Shown here: positions 10,181 through 20,524 of the stretch, in pieces | Position numbering within the stretch: position 1 is the first letter of the stretch | Layout: every line of letters begins with the position of its first letter | Notes under the pieces: model-generated | Told to the model about the DNA's origin: nothing | Seen by the model: the letters and a program-made list of their open reading frames with translations, nothing else | Databases searched by the model: none | From: Holtermannia corniformis | Taxonomy: Eukaryota > Basidiomycota > Tremellomycetes > Holtermanniales | Direction of reading: 5' to 3' | DNA: 64,000 nucleotides | Assembly: GCA_001599935.1 (NCBI GenBank) | Contig: BCIJ01000047.1 | Span: 18,192-82,191, forward strand | Made by a program: the position numbers and the translations under genes

Positions 10181-10281
10181 TTTCAAGTTCTCACTGTGTT
10201 CAAGCGTGGATCCGTTCGCTCCCGGACGATCCAAAGGCAAGTCAAACATTGTTCAGTGATTGTCTAGGTCAGGGGCGGTCA

Positions 10282-10314
10282 GGGTGGCGACTTCCCCGCG
10301 GGGATTTGCCACCC
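10282..10314. promoter_or_regulatory. Nested palindrome upstream of hexosaminidase
   Basis: TCCCCGCGGGGA (10293-10304) is a perfect 12-bp palindrome. It is flanked by a second perfect inverted pair, GGGTGGC at 10282-10288 and GCCACCC at 10308-10314. It lies 22 bp upstream of the ATG of the secreted GH20 gene, within the 156-bp interval shared with CDC20. CCCCGC/GCGGGG matches the core bound by Mig1/CreA glucose repressors; that reading is inference. Confidence 0.5.
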
Positions 10315-10336
10315 ACCGGATCGTCTTGTTGCGACC

Positions 10337-12273
10337 ATGCGGTGGGTAGGGGCGCTTGTATTGCCTATAGTGGGGGCACTATGGCCGCAGCCTAGACAGT
10401 GGGAGCTGTTCGAGCCAGCGCTGCTGCTTTCGCCCGACTTTGTCATCATCCCACCGCCAGATGCTGCTCCCGACGTGATCCGAGCGGTACGGCGGACGCT
10501 CGACGCGCTCGACGGCTGCAAGCACACTTATCTGTCACCCTCACGAGGTCTGGAATACCTCAATACGACGATAGAGGAGCTGCTAGAGCTCAGGCTGCAC
10601 CAGACACATCCAGGATCCATCTTAGGAGAAGCGATCAAGCCCGTCGAGACCCGAGACGAAGCTTACTCGCTGTTTGTGTCGACGCACGCAACCCTTCACG
10701 CCTCGACGGCACTCGGCATCCTTCGTGGTCTTTCTACATTTGAACAGCTTCTTTACGCTACACCTTACGGAGACGGCACCCTGTATACCCCACACTCGAT
10801 CACGATCCATGATCGACCTGCTTTTCCATGGCGAAGTGTGCTTCTCGACACTTCCCGACATTGGTTCTCCGTCGCTGCTGTGGAAAAGGTCCTCAGCAAC
10901 ATATAGTAGTCAAGCTGATACCCAACAGATGCTGGATACAATGGCATTCGTCAAGGTGAGTGCAACCCATTGCGGCTACGCTGATGACAGCTCAACGTCT
11001 TCCATTGGTGGGTATATATGTTCCGATGTAGCTCACAATAGGCACATTACCGACTCGCAATCGTTCCCACTGATTCTACCGTCTCATCCCGAGCTGATCG
11101 CCGGCGCGTACTCGTCTGAAGAAGTCTACACTCTGCAAGACGTCGACCACATCATACACTATGCCGGCGAGGTGAGTGCAAGCTATCTGGGCGAGCTGAC
11201 GGCAGCGAGGAATCGACGTTGTGCTCGAAGTGGACATGCCTGGCCACACAAGATCGATCAGTGACGCGTATCCGGAGCTGGTGGCGTGTGCGGATGGCCC
11301 ATGGCGGGAATACGTGGGTGAACCGAGGGAGACCGAGCTGATGCTGCAGGCTGTCGAACCACCATCTGGTCAGATTCGTTTTGTTTTGCCACAAGCAATG
11401 CGCCTGATCCTCGACATCCTTCGTGAGGCCACTGAGATGGTCAAGAGTACCTACTTCAGCACCGGCGGAGACGAGGTCAACACGCGGTGTTATGTAGGTC
11501 AGAGTAGTCTGATCATACTGACGTCAGGACGATGATACAATGACCCAGGATATCCTACGAGCTGCTAATACGAACCTCAAAGACGCCCTCACAGAGTTCA
11601 CCAACGTCACCCAGACGGTGGTGAGACAAGCGGGCAAGACGAGCGTGATTTGGCAGGAGATGGTGAATCATGCCGCCACGACTGGGCTGACGAAAAGGCT
11701 CTCGACTACGACCTACCTGCAAACACGATAGCCCAGGTATGGATTGCCGGGCATGACGTTCGGCGTGTAATCCAGCGTGGCCACCGGGTGATACACGCCT
11801 CGAGCGACTACTTTTACCTCGTAAGTCCCATCACGTCAACAGGACTGACGACAGGATTGCGGACTTGGTGGTTGGGTCAATGGCGACACTAGCGGCGGGT
11901 GGTGCTCCCCTCTGAGAAATTGGCAGCGAATCTATTCGTGCGTCGTGTGGCAGTGACCAAACTGACACCAGTTTCGATCCATACGCCGGCTTGCTCGCTC
12001 ACGAACGGCCATTCATCCTTGGAGGTGAGTCTTTCCAGCTCGACGCGGCTTACCCCAGGCCAAGCCTCGCTGTGGACCGAGCAAGTCGACGAGACCAACC
12101 TCGAGAGCGTGATGTGGCCCCGCGCCGCCGCCTTGGCAGAGGTGTTTTGGTCGGGTCGTCAACCGGATCCCACCCACCGCTTCAACGATCTGCGCTACCG
12201 CCTCGTCGACCGCGGGGTAGCTGCCAGTCCTATCCAACCCCACTGGTGTGCGCTGCGCCCTGGCCAGTGCTGA
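10337..12273 (+). CDS. Secreted beta-N-acetylhexosaminidase, GH20
   Basis: Releases terminal GlcNAc from chitooligosaccharides and glycans. Eleven exons sum to 528 aa: 10337-10888, 10929-10955, 10991-11007, 11042-11171, 11206-11313, 11350-11493, 11528-11662, 11698-11820, 11855-11937, 11972-12024, 12059-12273. MRWVGALVLPIVGALW is a signal peptide. The GH20 barrel starts at PWRSVLLDTSRHWF. KLNVFHWHITDSQSFPLIL, GIDVVLEVDMPGHTRS and STGGDEVNT follow; the Asp-Glu pair in GGDE is catalytic. Then come VIWQEMALDYDL, IHASSDYFYLDCG and LGGQASLWTEQVDETNLES. Removing the intron at 11663-11697 is essential: without it the conserved IWQEM segment runs into a stop. Extracellular chitin use or cell-wall remodelling is likely. 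A nested palindrome sits just upstream. Confidence 0.95.
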
Positions 12274-12392
12274 CCCCTATCGGTGATGTTGCCACGTGGC
12301 GCAGTAGTGAAACGCCTGTGCGGTGCGGTGCGGTGCAAGGGGCTCTGCGGAGTGTCAATCAGTCGACAAAGGTCATGTACATAGTAACAACC

Positions 12393-14369
12393 ATGTCAAA
12401 CGCAGTGGATGAGCACGCCCCAGTGCCGAGCAGCCTCCAGCCGGCGAGACCACCAGTGTATCAGCTCGAAGACCCACCTCCCGAGCCCTCGCTTCACCGC
12501 GGAACGTCGATCACTTCGCACCGAGACTCGCTCGGGCCGTGGGACTCTGCGTCGCAAGCACCGTCGGCTCAGACTCAGTCAGTGTACAGCGTCCCGCTCA
12601 GAGATGGACAGCATCTGCGTGCCAAGGGGAGCGTAGCCGGGTTGAGTTATATCGATGGTGGGTTGGGTTTGTTCGGAACGCGGCTGATGGCAGAGGAGGG
12701 GCAGTACTACCGCTCACAGCATGCGAGGCCTGCTTCAGCCGTCATGCAGGACGCCAAGGACGAAGAGATGGAGCTGAGCCTCGTCAATGGCGCAGCAGGC
12801 ATGGCAGGCTACCCGCAATCACCCTCGCCATACGCTCAGTTGCAACCAAAGCCGACAGCCTGGCAAAAGGCTCTTGGCGTGGTGGGACTGGGTGAAGCGA
12901 GAGATCCGATCGAACAGCAGATTGATCGCAAGAGGCGGGGTATCTACCGTCAGAGGCACCCTTATGTCGCGTGGACTCTTGCCTTGGGTAGGTGCCAGCT
13001 GCCAGGAGCGAGCTGACGGCAGCCATGTGCGGTGTTATGGTTTTCGAGCTCGTCAAGAATGCCTCGATCACTGGGAGCGCGATTGCGACAAAGGTGGGTT
13101 TCAACCGTCCGACGTCGCTGACGACAGCCGACGTTCAACTATATGGTGGGTATCTATCCACCAGACTGCGCTTACCCCAGATCGGTCCAACCCCAAGTGT
13201 CCTCATCAACATTGGTGCACGCTTCATCCCGTGCNTGAAATATGTCGACGCCTTGCCGCCGACGTTTCAGTTGGCTTGTCTGAACGATACCGCCAAGTAG
13301 GTTGTGATCATGCAGATTGAGCTGATGACAGTCCGCCGACCACAGCGTGCTCTATCGAAGAGATTTGCGGTTTCGGCGGGTTCAACGGCGGCGAACCGGA
13401 TCGTAAGTCTGCTGCATCAAACTCGGCTAACCGTAGAATCCTTCCGCTTCATCCTGCCCATCTTCCTGCACGTTGGCGTGATCCACCTGTTGCTCAACAT
13501 GTTTGCTCAAGTCTGGGCAGCTGGCCAAGTCGAGCGCGAGATGGGTAGGTTTTACCTCGTGCGACCTAGCTGACATCAGGTTCGATTGGCTTCACCATTG
13601 TCTACTTTGCCGGAGGGATCTATGGCTTCATCTTGGGCGGCAACTTTTCCCGCACCGGCATCCCTAGCGTCGGTGCCAGTGGGGCCCTGTTCGCGACTGT
13701 GAGTCTGACTCGTGTGGAACTGGCTAACGACAGAACGCCTGTGTACTGGTGGATCTGCTCTTGCACTGGCAATTCGAGGAACGGCCAAAGCTCAAGGTAA
13801 GTCGAGCAGCAACGACCGCGCTGACGGCAGGCATTCTTCTTGGCGATCGAATTCGCAATCGGAATCGCGATAGGTGAGCCCTCTCGTCCCGATCGCGCTG
13901 ACGACAGGCTACATGTACGTCGTCCCCATCGAACAGAGCTAACGACAGCCCGAATGCGGTCGATGGTTTGGCGCACCTTGGCGTACGTTACCTGATCGTG
14001 ACCGCGCTGACATGCAGGGCTTCGCCATGGGCCTGCTGTTCGGCATCCTGCTCTATCCCGTCATCAGTACCACGCGCGCCCACAAAGTCACCGTCTGGGT
14101 TTTGCGCGCCATCGCCGTGGCGCTCATCATTCTTGCGTTTGTCCTTACGACCAAGAATTTCTGTGAGCTTTGCACGCGTGTGGCTGCGCTGACGAGCAGA
14201 CACGGACGATCCCAATGCGGCGTGCACCTGGTGCCGCTTCCTATCTTGCATCCCGACCTCGTCCAATGCGCGCTGCACCGGCACTGTGAGTCTCGATCTG
14301 ACAGATCAAGCTGACAGCCAGGGAATCACGACCAGCACGACGACGACGACACGTCGCTGGGAGCTGTAA
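12393..14369 (+). CDS. Rhomboid family intramembrane serine protease
   Basis: Multi-span membrane protease cleaving within or near transmembrane helices. Fourteen exons sum to 507 aa (12393-12987, 13023-13093, 13128-13145, 13181-13296, 13332-13402, 13437-13544, 13580-13698, 13734-13796, 13831-13873, 13908-13914, 13949-13982, 14018-14162, 14200-14285, 14322-14369). The cytosolic N-terminus of ~200 residues is Pro/Ser-rich. Then come PTFNYMIGPTPSVLINIGAR, HVGVIHLLLNMFAQ (HxxxN of helix 2), the catalytic Ser in GVGASGALFAT, and the catalytic His in GLAHLGGFAMGLLFG. Ser and His are both present, so it should be active. Exon 10 is only 7 nt. One base (about 13235) is N. Golgi or plasma-membrane location is likely but not shown. 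It ends 12 bp from GPN1. Confidence 0.93.
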
Positions 14370-14381
14370 CGTGATGATGCA

Positions 14382-15761
14382 TCACGGCGCTGGCCACTTT
14401 GCTCCTGACGACTGCGGAAGCCGACTTCCGAACGCTCCACCAGGCCCCGCGTCCTCTGTCGTACCGTTAGTGCGGTACCGCAGATCGGTGGTGCAGATAA
14501 GAGTACTCACCCAGATCACCCCGTCCAATCTCTGGTGCATCGTCCTCGTACTCGTCCTCACTCAGCCCGGCCTCGTCGTCCTCTCTGTCTTGCCGTTCAT
14601 TGACGCCATGCGGACCGAAAGGGTTCTCGCCCATCTTCATGTCTCGCATCAGCCGTTCGAGTTGCGTCTTCTTGTCCGCCTCGGCCTTGGCCTTGCGCTC
14701 AGCCGCGACACGTGCCAATTCAGGTTTGTAATCACTAATCATCAGCTCAATCTACCGTCTCCCCCACTCACGCTTCGTATTCTGCCGCGGCGGCATCCAC
14801 AGCCTCAAAAAACTCCTTCATGCCCGCTCCCGTCATCGCACTGACGCCGACCGTCTGTCGTCAGCCACGCTGACGCACGGAAAACGTACCCTCAGATGCG
14901 AGTAGAACTCGTCCAGGACCAAGCTCATACTGCTCATCAGGGTGTTCATGTAGCTCTGCTCGCCGTTCTCGTCCCGGCCGCGTTCTTGAAGCGCCTTTTG
15001 AAACGCCTCGAAATCTTCCATCCATTCAACGGCGAAATCGTGGGGCTCGACGTCGATCTTGTTGAACACGAGGATGAAGGGGAGTCGGGTTTTGTACAGG
15101 ATTCTGTCGTTAGCGCGGTCGAGGCGAAAGAGACTTACGAGCAGGCATAGAGCATATTCGACATGAACGTAGCTGGCGCCGTCGTCCTCGGTGTGTCGAT
15201 GATGTAGGCTACTACGGTTGGTAACGACGAAGCGATAGCGTCGGTGATGATGGCGCCCGAAGCCGACCACGTAAAGATCTCAATTTGCCCCGGTGTATCG
15301 ACGAGAATGTGACTGCCGTCAGTCCAGCTCAGCCTTGGTCGACTCACTCTACGTCTGCCGCGCGCTTCTCCATGAATCCCAGCACTTGATCAAACTTGGT
15401 CGTGAACAGATTCAACGCCGTGAGGATCCCTCCGTTCGGTCCGAGGTTATATCTGCCACTCAGCACGACGTCTGCAGCACGGGAGCGACCTACTGCTTCA
15501 TGACCTCTTTGTAGTCGACCGTATCGCGGATGTCAATGTTGGCGCTATATGGCATGTGCGTCACGGCCGGGTCGAGGTTGAGGATATACGGCGGCGACTG
15601 CTTGGAGTGGAGGTGCGAGTTGAGCCGTTGGAGGAGGGTCGTTTTGCCCTGGCGTCAGCGAGTTCTTGCTGGGAGGAGCTTACCGATCCAGCCATTCCGA
15701 TACACAGCACGACTGTTGGCTTCTTTTCCATCTTGGGTGATGACGGGCCTGCTTCGGCCAT
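14382..15761 (-). CDS. NPA3: GPN-loop GTPase 1 (Npa3/XAB1)
   Basis: GPN1 GTPase needed for RNA polymerase II assembly and nuclear import. Eight exons (15684-15761, 15494-15648, 15348-15452, 15139-15312, 14890-15103, 14772-14854, 14511-14734, 14382-14455) give 368 aa. Walker A is [16 protein letters not shown]; the Gly-Pro-Asn motif is in [16 protein letters not shown]. Switch 2 is [19 protein letters not shown] and the guanine-specificity motif is [32 protein letters not shown] follows, then a charged C-terminal tail with EDEYEDD. Order and motifs fit GPN1 rather than GPN2 or GPN3, which lack the long acidic tail. Its promoter (125 bp) is shared with RDS3. Confidence 0.95.
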
Positions 15762-15886
15762 GGTGGATGATAGTCAGCAGCAACTGGAGCCACTTTGAGA
15801 ATAGATCGGATAAAGTGGAGGCAGCAAATAAATTACCGACTCTTACTAACAGTCCTCGCCACCAGTAACGAGGATCAGCAACCACC

Positions 15887-16557
15887 ATGGTGAGTCGAGC
15901 GCGCTGTCGGAGCGCGGTACTGACACTAGGCAGTCCAAGCACCACCCCGGTGAGTAGCCAGCTCCCAACGAGCGCTGCTGACCCGCCAGATTTGATCATG
16001 TGCCGGCGGCAACCTGGCATCGGTAGGTCACTCCTCTCACCGTCGACATTACTAACACGGCAGCCATCGGACGCATGTGTGAAAAGTGCGACGGCAAATG
16101 GTGGGTAGTCGATCCCCGCTCACCGAAACTGACGCAGCAGTCCCGTGTGCGACTCGTACGTGCGGCCAATGACCCAGGTTCGGGTTTGCGACGAATGCTC
16201 TTGTACGTCCTTTGCATCTGCTGGAACTTCGCTGATGACGTAGTCGGGACCAACTCGAGCAAATGCTGCATCTGCGGCGGGCCAGGTAAGTCTCGCTTAG
16301 TCGTACCAAGCTGACAAATAGCCATTTCCGACGCCTACTACTGCACAGAATGCACCCGGCTAGGTAGGTCCCGCCTCAGACAAACCGAGCTGACCACTGC
16401 AGAAAAAGACCGCGACGGGTGTCCCAAGATTGTCAATATGGGTGCGAGTCGTGTCGATGCGTTCTTCGAACGCAAGCGGCTGGGGTGCGTCGTTTGTGCT
16501 TCGGTGGCGTTGACTGACCCTCGTAGAATGGAGAACGGCGGATTTAAAAAGGGTTAG
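15887..16557 (+). CDS. RDS3: U2 snRNP SF3b subunit Rds3/PHF5A
   Basis: Zinc-knuckle subunit of SF3b that helps recognise the intron branch point. Nine exons (15887-15889, 15934-15949, 15990-16022, 16064-16100, 16141-16202, 16244-16285, 16322-16363, 16403-16484, 16527-16557) give 115 aa, close to human PHF5A (110). The spliced protein reads [16 protein letters not shown], then [62 protein letters not shown]; all the CxxC knuckles are present. The first exon is just the ATG. Eight introns in about 115 codons is extreme density. A splicing factor that reads branch points is itself almost as much intron as exon. Confidence 0.97.
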
Positions 16558-16782
16558 ACGCATGCACACCGTATACTGGCTAGAGGTGCGTGGCGTTCAC
16601 CGCTGCGCGAGATTGGTCCTGTTTTTGTTTGCGGTCATTGAACGGCGGTCTGCTGCGACTGCTCTTGCTAGAAGCAAGTATGTAAATCCGACCACTGCTC
16701 GAGCTTCTAGCTCAGACACATTGCTCGTAACAGTATCACATGTGCGTTCAGGTACTCATCTGAGCTACTCCGTCTTGACCTC
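16558..16782. other. Gap downstream of RDS3
   Basis: About 225 bp between the RDS3 stop and the first small minus-strand ORF. I see no coding frame with splice signals and no RNA gene in it. Confidence 0.5.
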
Positions 16783-17031
16783 TCAGTCATTGGTCTTGGC
16801 AGTCTCTGGCCTGACCTTTTTAGCGTCGTAGATTCGTCGAAGATCCGAGCAGATGTCCCGCGCGTTATCAGGGTCCTCTGTCGACTGGGGCTGCAAGCCG
16901 AGCTCGCGCTCTGTGCCCGCGTACATGTAATAGGTCACATTGGTCTCCTGGGGAACTTCACAAAACTCGTGCGTGGTGACGTTACCTTCCGAGTCGGTCA
17001 CGTACCATTTCCCGAGGTAGTTGGATGACAT
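16783..17031 (-). CDS. Small orphan protein (82 aa)
   Basis: Uninterrupted 82-codon frame starting MSSNYLGKWYVTDSEGN. It is acidic and hydrophilic, with no signal peptide or membrane segment, and ends in a probable helix (NARDICSDLRRIYDAKK). No family recognised. It is the first of several short minus-strand frames lying in a row between RDS3 and bleomycin hydrolase. It may be a real small gene or a terminal exon. Confidence 0.4.
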   Translation of the reverse strand: MSSNYLGKWYVTDSEGNVTTHEFCEVPQETNVTYYMYAGTERELGLQPQSTEDPDNARDICSDLRRIYDAKKVRPETAKTND

Positions 17032-18007
17032 GTTTGCCGCCGGCGATGACTGCTGCGACGTGGCCTTTATCTGCAGCTGTCACACCTTTGAGACATTGAT
17101 AGTGGGCAAATGAGTCGCCGCTGAACGGAGTACGCACAACGGATAAAGCTCATTCTCGGTCCGGTAACAGACAAGTGACGAGTTGACCTCCTTTGCTCGG
17201 TTGAGTCTGAAGCTTGTCGACCGTCATCGTTGTCATGAGAATGCATTGCGGGTGCTCGAACGATATCACTGAGCTCGCAATGCCCGACTAGTGTAAGCGC
17301 TGTGGCCAATCCTACTCGAATAACTCATAGATGTGGCGCCTAGGCGTTTGCTTTCTCGACTGCGGTGTGGACCTTTGTCATCAGCCGCAATAGACCATAG
17401 CCTGGTTCTGTGCCCGTTGGCTGCAGCTTGTGCTCCGTGACGAGGTTGGCAAGCTCCTGCTCTTCACCATGGCTCAACCTGCGTCGGACGTCAGGTGGAA
17501 GATTTCCCTATTGGCCGCCAGGCGTGGACGAGGGGTATATGAGTCGCGCACAGAAGGCTCTTGAGTGCATCTCTTGCGACCAGCTGTAAAGGAATCCAGC
17601 TCAGAAGCAGCGGAACTGCGCTTAACCGCCGCATCGATTGGACGGGCTGATCCGCAAGCGCATTTCACACGTCTTCTAACCGCTGTCATCGCACTCGGTC
17701 ATACTTTATCCCGCATCGCGCTGTGGCCGGGAGCTACTCAATGGAAGCCCCGCTCATGCGTAGAGTGTGAATAGGTTCATCCTGCATTTCTCACAAGTGC
17801 TCTGCTGATGGATGGGGATTCCGTCGTTCAGTGTACAAGCAGGATTCAAATGTGTTCAAGGCTGGCTCTCTTCATGATTACAGTAGTCCGATGTTGATGA
17901 TGGTCACGTCGTACAGACAATCGTGACTCCTGTTCCGTGGCAATGTGTCAGGCTTTACAGGCGAGAGCGTGTGCATCGTGCATCAACATATCCCGCAACG
18001 GAACCTT
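17032..18007. other. Sparse stretch with one candidate minus-strand exon
   Basis: About 1 kb with no confident gene. On the minus strand 17340-17478 is a plausible last exon. It follows a CTGAC branch site and CAG acceptor (17479-17481) and reads SHGEEQELANLVTEHKLQ, then GYGLLRLMTKVHTAVEKANA before TAG. I could not find a matching upstream exon in phase, so no gene model is given. Confidence 0.3.
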
Positions 18008-18217
18008 TCAATCAGCCGCTGACTTTTGCTGTGCACCACCAAGGACCGCAAGTCCGCGCACAAGGCGGTCTTTTTGTGCTTGCGTCATGGTTTGTTCTGT
18101 CGATCGCTGCTCCACTGTGCGCGTGACATGATACTGATCGCTCTGCCATTCAATCACGATCGTCTCTTCGTTGACAGGCAGATACCAGTGCTCAGTACAA
18201 GTCCCGTTGGTTGTCAT
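18008..18217 (-). CDS. Small orphan protein, paralogue-like to the next ORF
   Basis: Frame of about 69 codons starting at 18217 (MTTNGTCTEHWYLPVNEET). It resembles the neighbouring small ORF at 18275-18490: both open with TE, two aromatics (HW or RY), YL, one residue, VN and a Thr-rich strand, and both end with a helix containing V-x-GL-x-x-x-G (LVRGLAVLGG against VVEGLLEMGA). Function unknown. The shared pattern argues that both are genuine and duplicated. Low confidence because of the size. Confidence 0.4.
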   Translation of the reverse strand: MTTNGTCTEHWYLPVNEETIVIEWQSDQYHVTRTVEQRSTEQTMTQAQKDRLVRGLAVLGGAQQKSAAD

Positions 18218-18274
18218 TGGTCGCAAGTCGCTAGGATGATCTCATCTGTGTAGTGCATACTTTCGAGAAGGCGA

Positions 18275-18490
18275 CTAGGCGGAGTCTTTCACAACCTCAT
18301 CGGGCCCGAGTACCCGGGCTCCCATTTCGAGGAGTCCTTCGACCACCATTTGCTTATTGCGCTCGTCGTACTCCAACGTATGCCCCCGGCGTTCGACTTG
18401 CCACTTGTCAGGGCCCAGCTCGGTAAAGGTAAGTGTGACGTTGTTCACGCCAAGGTAGTACCTCTCAGTCAATGCGGTAGATTCAGTCAT
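18275..18490 (-). CDS. Small orphan protein, paralogue-like to the previous ORF
   Basis: Frame of 71 codons from ATG 18490 (MTESTALTERYYLGVNN); an in-frame ATG at 18526 is also available. The core TERYYLGVNNVTLTFTELG and the tail MVVEGLLEMGARVLGPDE match the layout of the ORF at 18008-18217. No known domain. It lies 80 bp beyond the stop of bleomycin hydrolase on the same strand. Confidence 0.45.
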   Translation of the reverse strand: MTESTALTERYYLGVNNVTLTFTELGPDKWQVERRGHTLEYDERNKQMVVEGLLEMGARVLGPDEVVKDSA

Positions 18491-18570
18491 GCGGCTTGGG
18501 CTTGGCAATACGCGCTTATAGCCCATCGGCGTGCGGTCACAACTCTCATCACATACAACGCCTTCGTAAT

Positions 18571-20271
18571 CTAAGCGAGCGTTCCCTGTATTGTCAGCGC
18601 GGCCTTCCAGTCATCCACCTACCATCGGATCCCACGGCTTGAGAACAGTCGCGTTGCCCCGCTCCAAGACGTCGACATACTTCTTTGCGGCAATGCTCTT
18701 GGGAATCACCACTTGGTAGACGTACCTGTCCGTCAGCCCGTCCTTTGTAGGTCGACTCACTCGTTGAACCACTCGGCCGTCGCCATGTACCATCCGTTCT
18801 CACCCGCGTCCTTGCCCCACGAGTTTTCGACCTTGTACTTGACCGCACGGCCATTGGCGTCGACGTGCACGGCGGTGATGACCATTGCGTGGGTCATCTG
18901 TCGTCAGCGCGGTTGCGGCGGATGAGACTCACAGAGCTCTCGCCCATCTCGAGCCGCTGGGCCTTGGTCATTCCAAGCGCGTAGCCAAAGGCGAGCGAAG
19001 TCTCGTACACGTCACGGTCCATGACGCCTTGGGCAGACACGAGGGCCTTGCCAACGTCGCAGCCAAAGAACACGGGGTGATCAGCCTTGATCGATGCAAT
19101 CACGGCGCGTTCGAGTGCCTCGGCCGGGGCGTTGACGTCTGACATCAGCGTGGTCGGTTGGGACAAGACGTACACTGCACAGGACGCCCGTTCCAAACAT
19201 TGCCAAGCCGCTCTACCGTATACAATGCCTCGTACGAGTTGCGCGGGTCGTTAATGAGTGAAAACGAGTCGGCCGGCTGGGTTTTGGACGTCGCCGCAAG
19301 AGTCTGTCGTCAGCGCAGCCGCCGCAGCTTCACTCACCTTGTAGAATTCGATCGGGGTGCCGTCCCATTTGCCAAACTTGCCATCACGGTCATAATACTC
19401 GTACGTGAGTCGCTCGGAGGCCTTGGGAGGGGTGCCGAGACACACGCTGAGCGTGTTGTAGACATCAGACAGCATGGCCTCTTTGCGTCGCCTGGCTTTT
19501 GTGCCCTTGAGCCCACGCAGCTCGTATGCAAACTCGCGCAGCTTGGACGTCAACAGCGAGTTGAGCTTGGAGCTAGCACTCGACGAGTAGGACTCGGGGA
19601 AAAGCGTTTGCGGGATCACACCGTATTTTTCGAGCAGGTTGACCGCCATATCCCATTGGCCGCCGTCGTTGACCGGGGCAGTGTTGAGGAATGACAGCAA
19701 GCGCCCATCGAGCGGTTCGTCTACAAGATCGAGCACATTTCTGCCGTCAGCTGGATCGATTGGATAGGACCTACTCTAGATAGTAGTTGGCCTTTTCCAG
19801 CTTGTCGTAGAAAAACAGGTACGACTGGGAGAGCTGAAACTCGTCAAGCTTGAGGTTCTTGATGATTTGATAGCGGAGCACATTGGTAGTGGCAAAGAGC
19901 CAGCAGCGGCCCGAGCTGAGCTGGTTGGTACGTGGGCCGGGGTAATCGCCCTTGGCGTCGAGACCCTTGAGCTGGGTGTTGAACACCTTGATGTCCTTGA
20001 TAAGGGCTGTTCGTGACGCCAACGGTGCGATGGGGTCGGTCTTACTCAACACGAGGCGTGATAGCTGCAGCGAGGGTGACTGCGTGTCAGCCGCGTCCTG
20101 CCGACTTGCACTCACCTGATCAAAGGCGTCTTGCCACTTGGCGAGCTTGTCAGCGGTGAGCTCGGGCTCCGGCACGACCCCATCGTCCATCGCCTCGACG
20201 GGCTCTGGCTGGGGGTAGCGCTTCTCGTCAATCACAACGACGGTAGCAGGCTTTGATGCTTGGGATCCCAT
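18571..20271 (-). CDS. LAP3: Bleomycin hydrolase, C1B cysteine peptidase (Lap3/Blh1)
   Basis: Papain-fold aminopeptidase that degrades bleomycin and homocysteine thiolactone, normally a homohexamer. Eight exons (20116-20271, 19775-20079, 19338-19740, 19174-19303, 18933-19138, 18761-18897, 18623-18725, 18571-18585) give 484 aa. The catalytic Cys is in NQLSSGRCWLFATTN, the His in MTHAMVITAVHVD and the Asn in VENSWGKD. The C-terminus is KPWDPMGTLA, the auto-inhibitory tail typical of the family, recovered only after removing the intron 18586-18622. The first intron (20080-20115, 36 nt) is in frame and without a stop, so retention would also make protein. An in-frame ATG at 20394 adds 41 basic residues that look like a mitochondrial presequence (see findings). 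Confidence 0.95.
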
Positions 20272-20524
20272 GGTGGTTGTCAGCTGGCAGACACGATGGC
20301 GGGTAAAGGCTGCACGTGGATGGCGCCGGCACGAGATAAGACCGCACCGACCCGGCCGACCGCGGATCAAGCGTTTCATCGCCAGGTGAAACACCGCAAA
20401 GGAGCAGCGGCACGGATCTTCCTCAGATCTTCCTCAGCACGAGCTGAACGCACGGACCGACAGTGTACACTAAACACAGCTGACCCCTATGGCGTTGACT
20501 CTTCGCAATCACTGACAGTCTGTG

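Noticed and set aside
12311..12336. GCGGT-type microsatellite between hexosaminidase and rhomboid
   Set aside because: A few short units only; no sign of function.
20080..20115. Reading the first intron of bleomycin hydrolase as coding
   Set aside because: It is in frame and stop-free, but it has a GTGAGT donor, CTGAC branch and CAG acceptor, like all neighbours, and no counterpart in the family.
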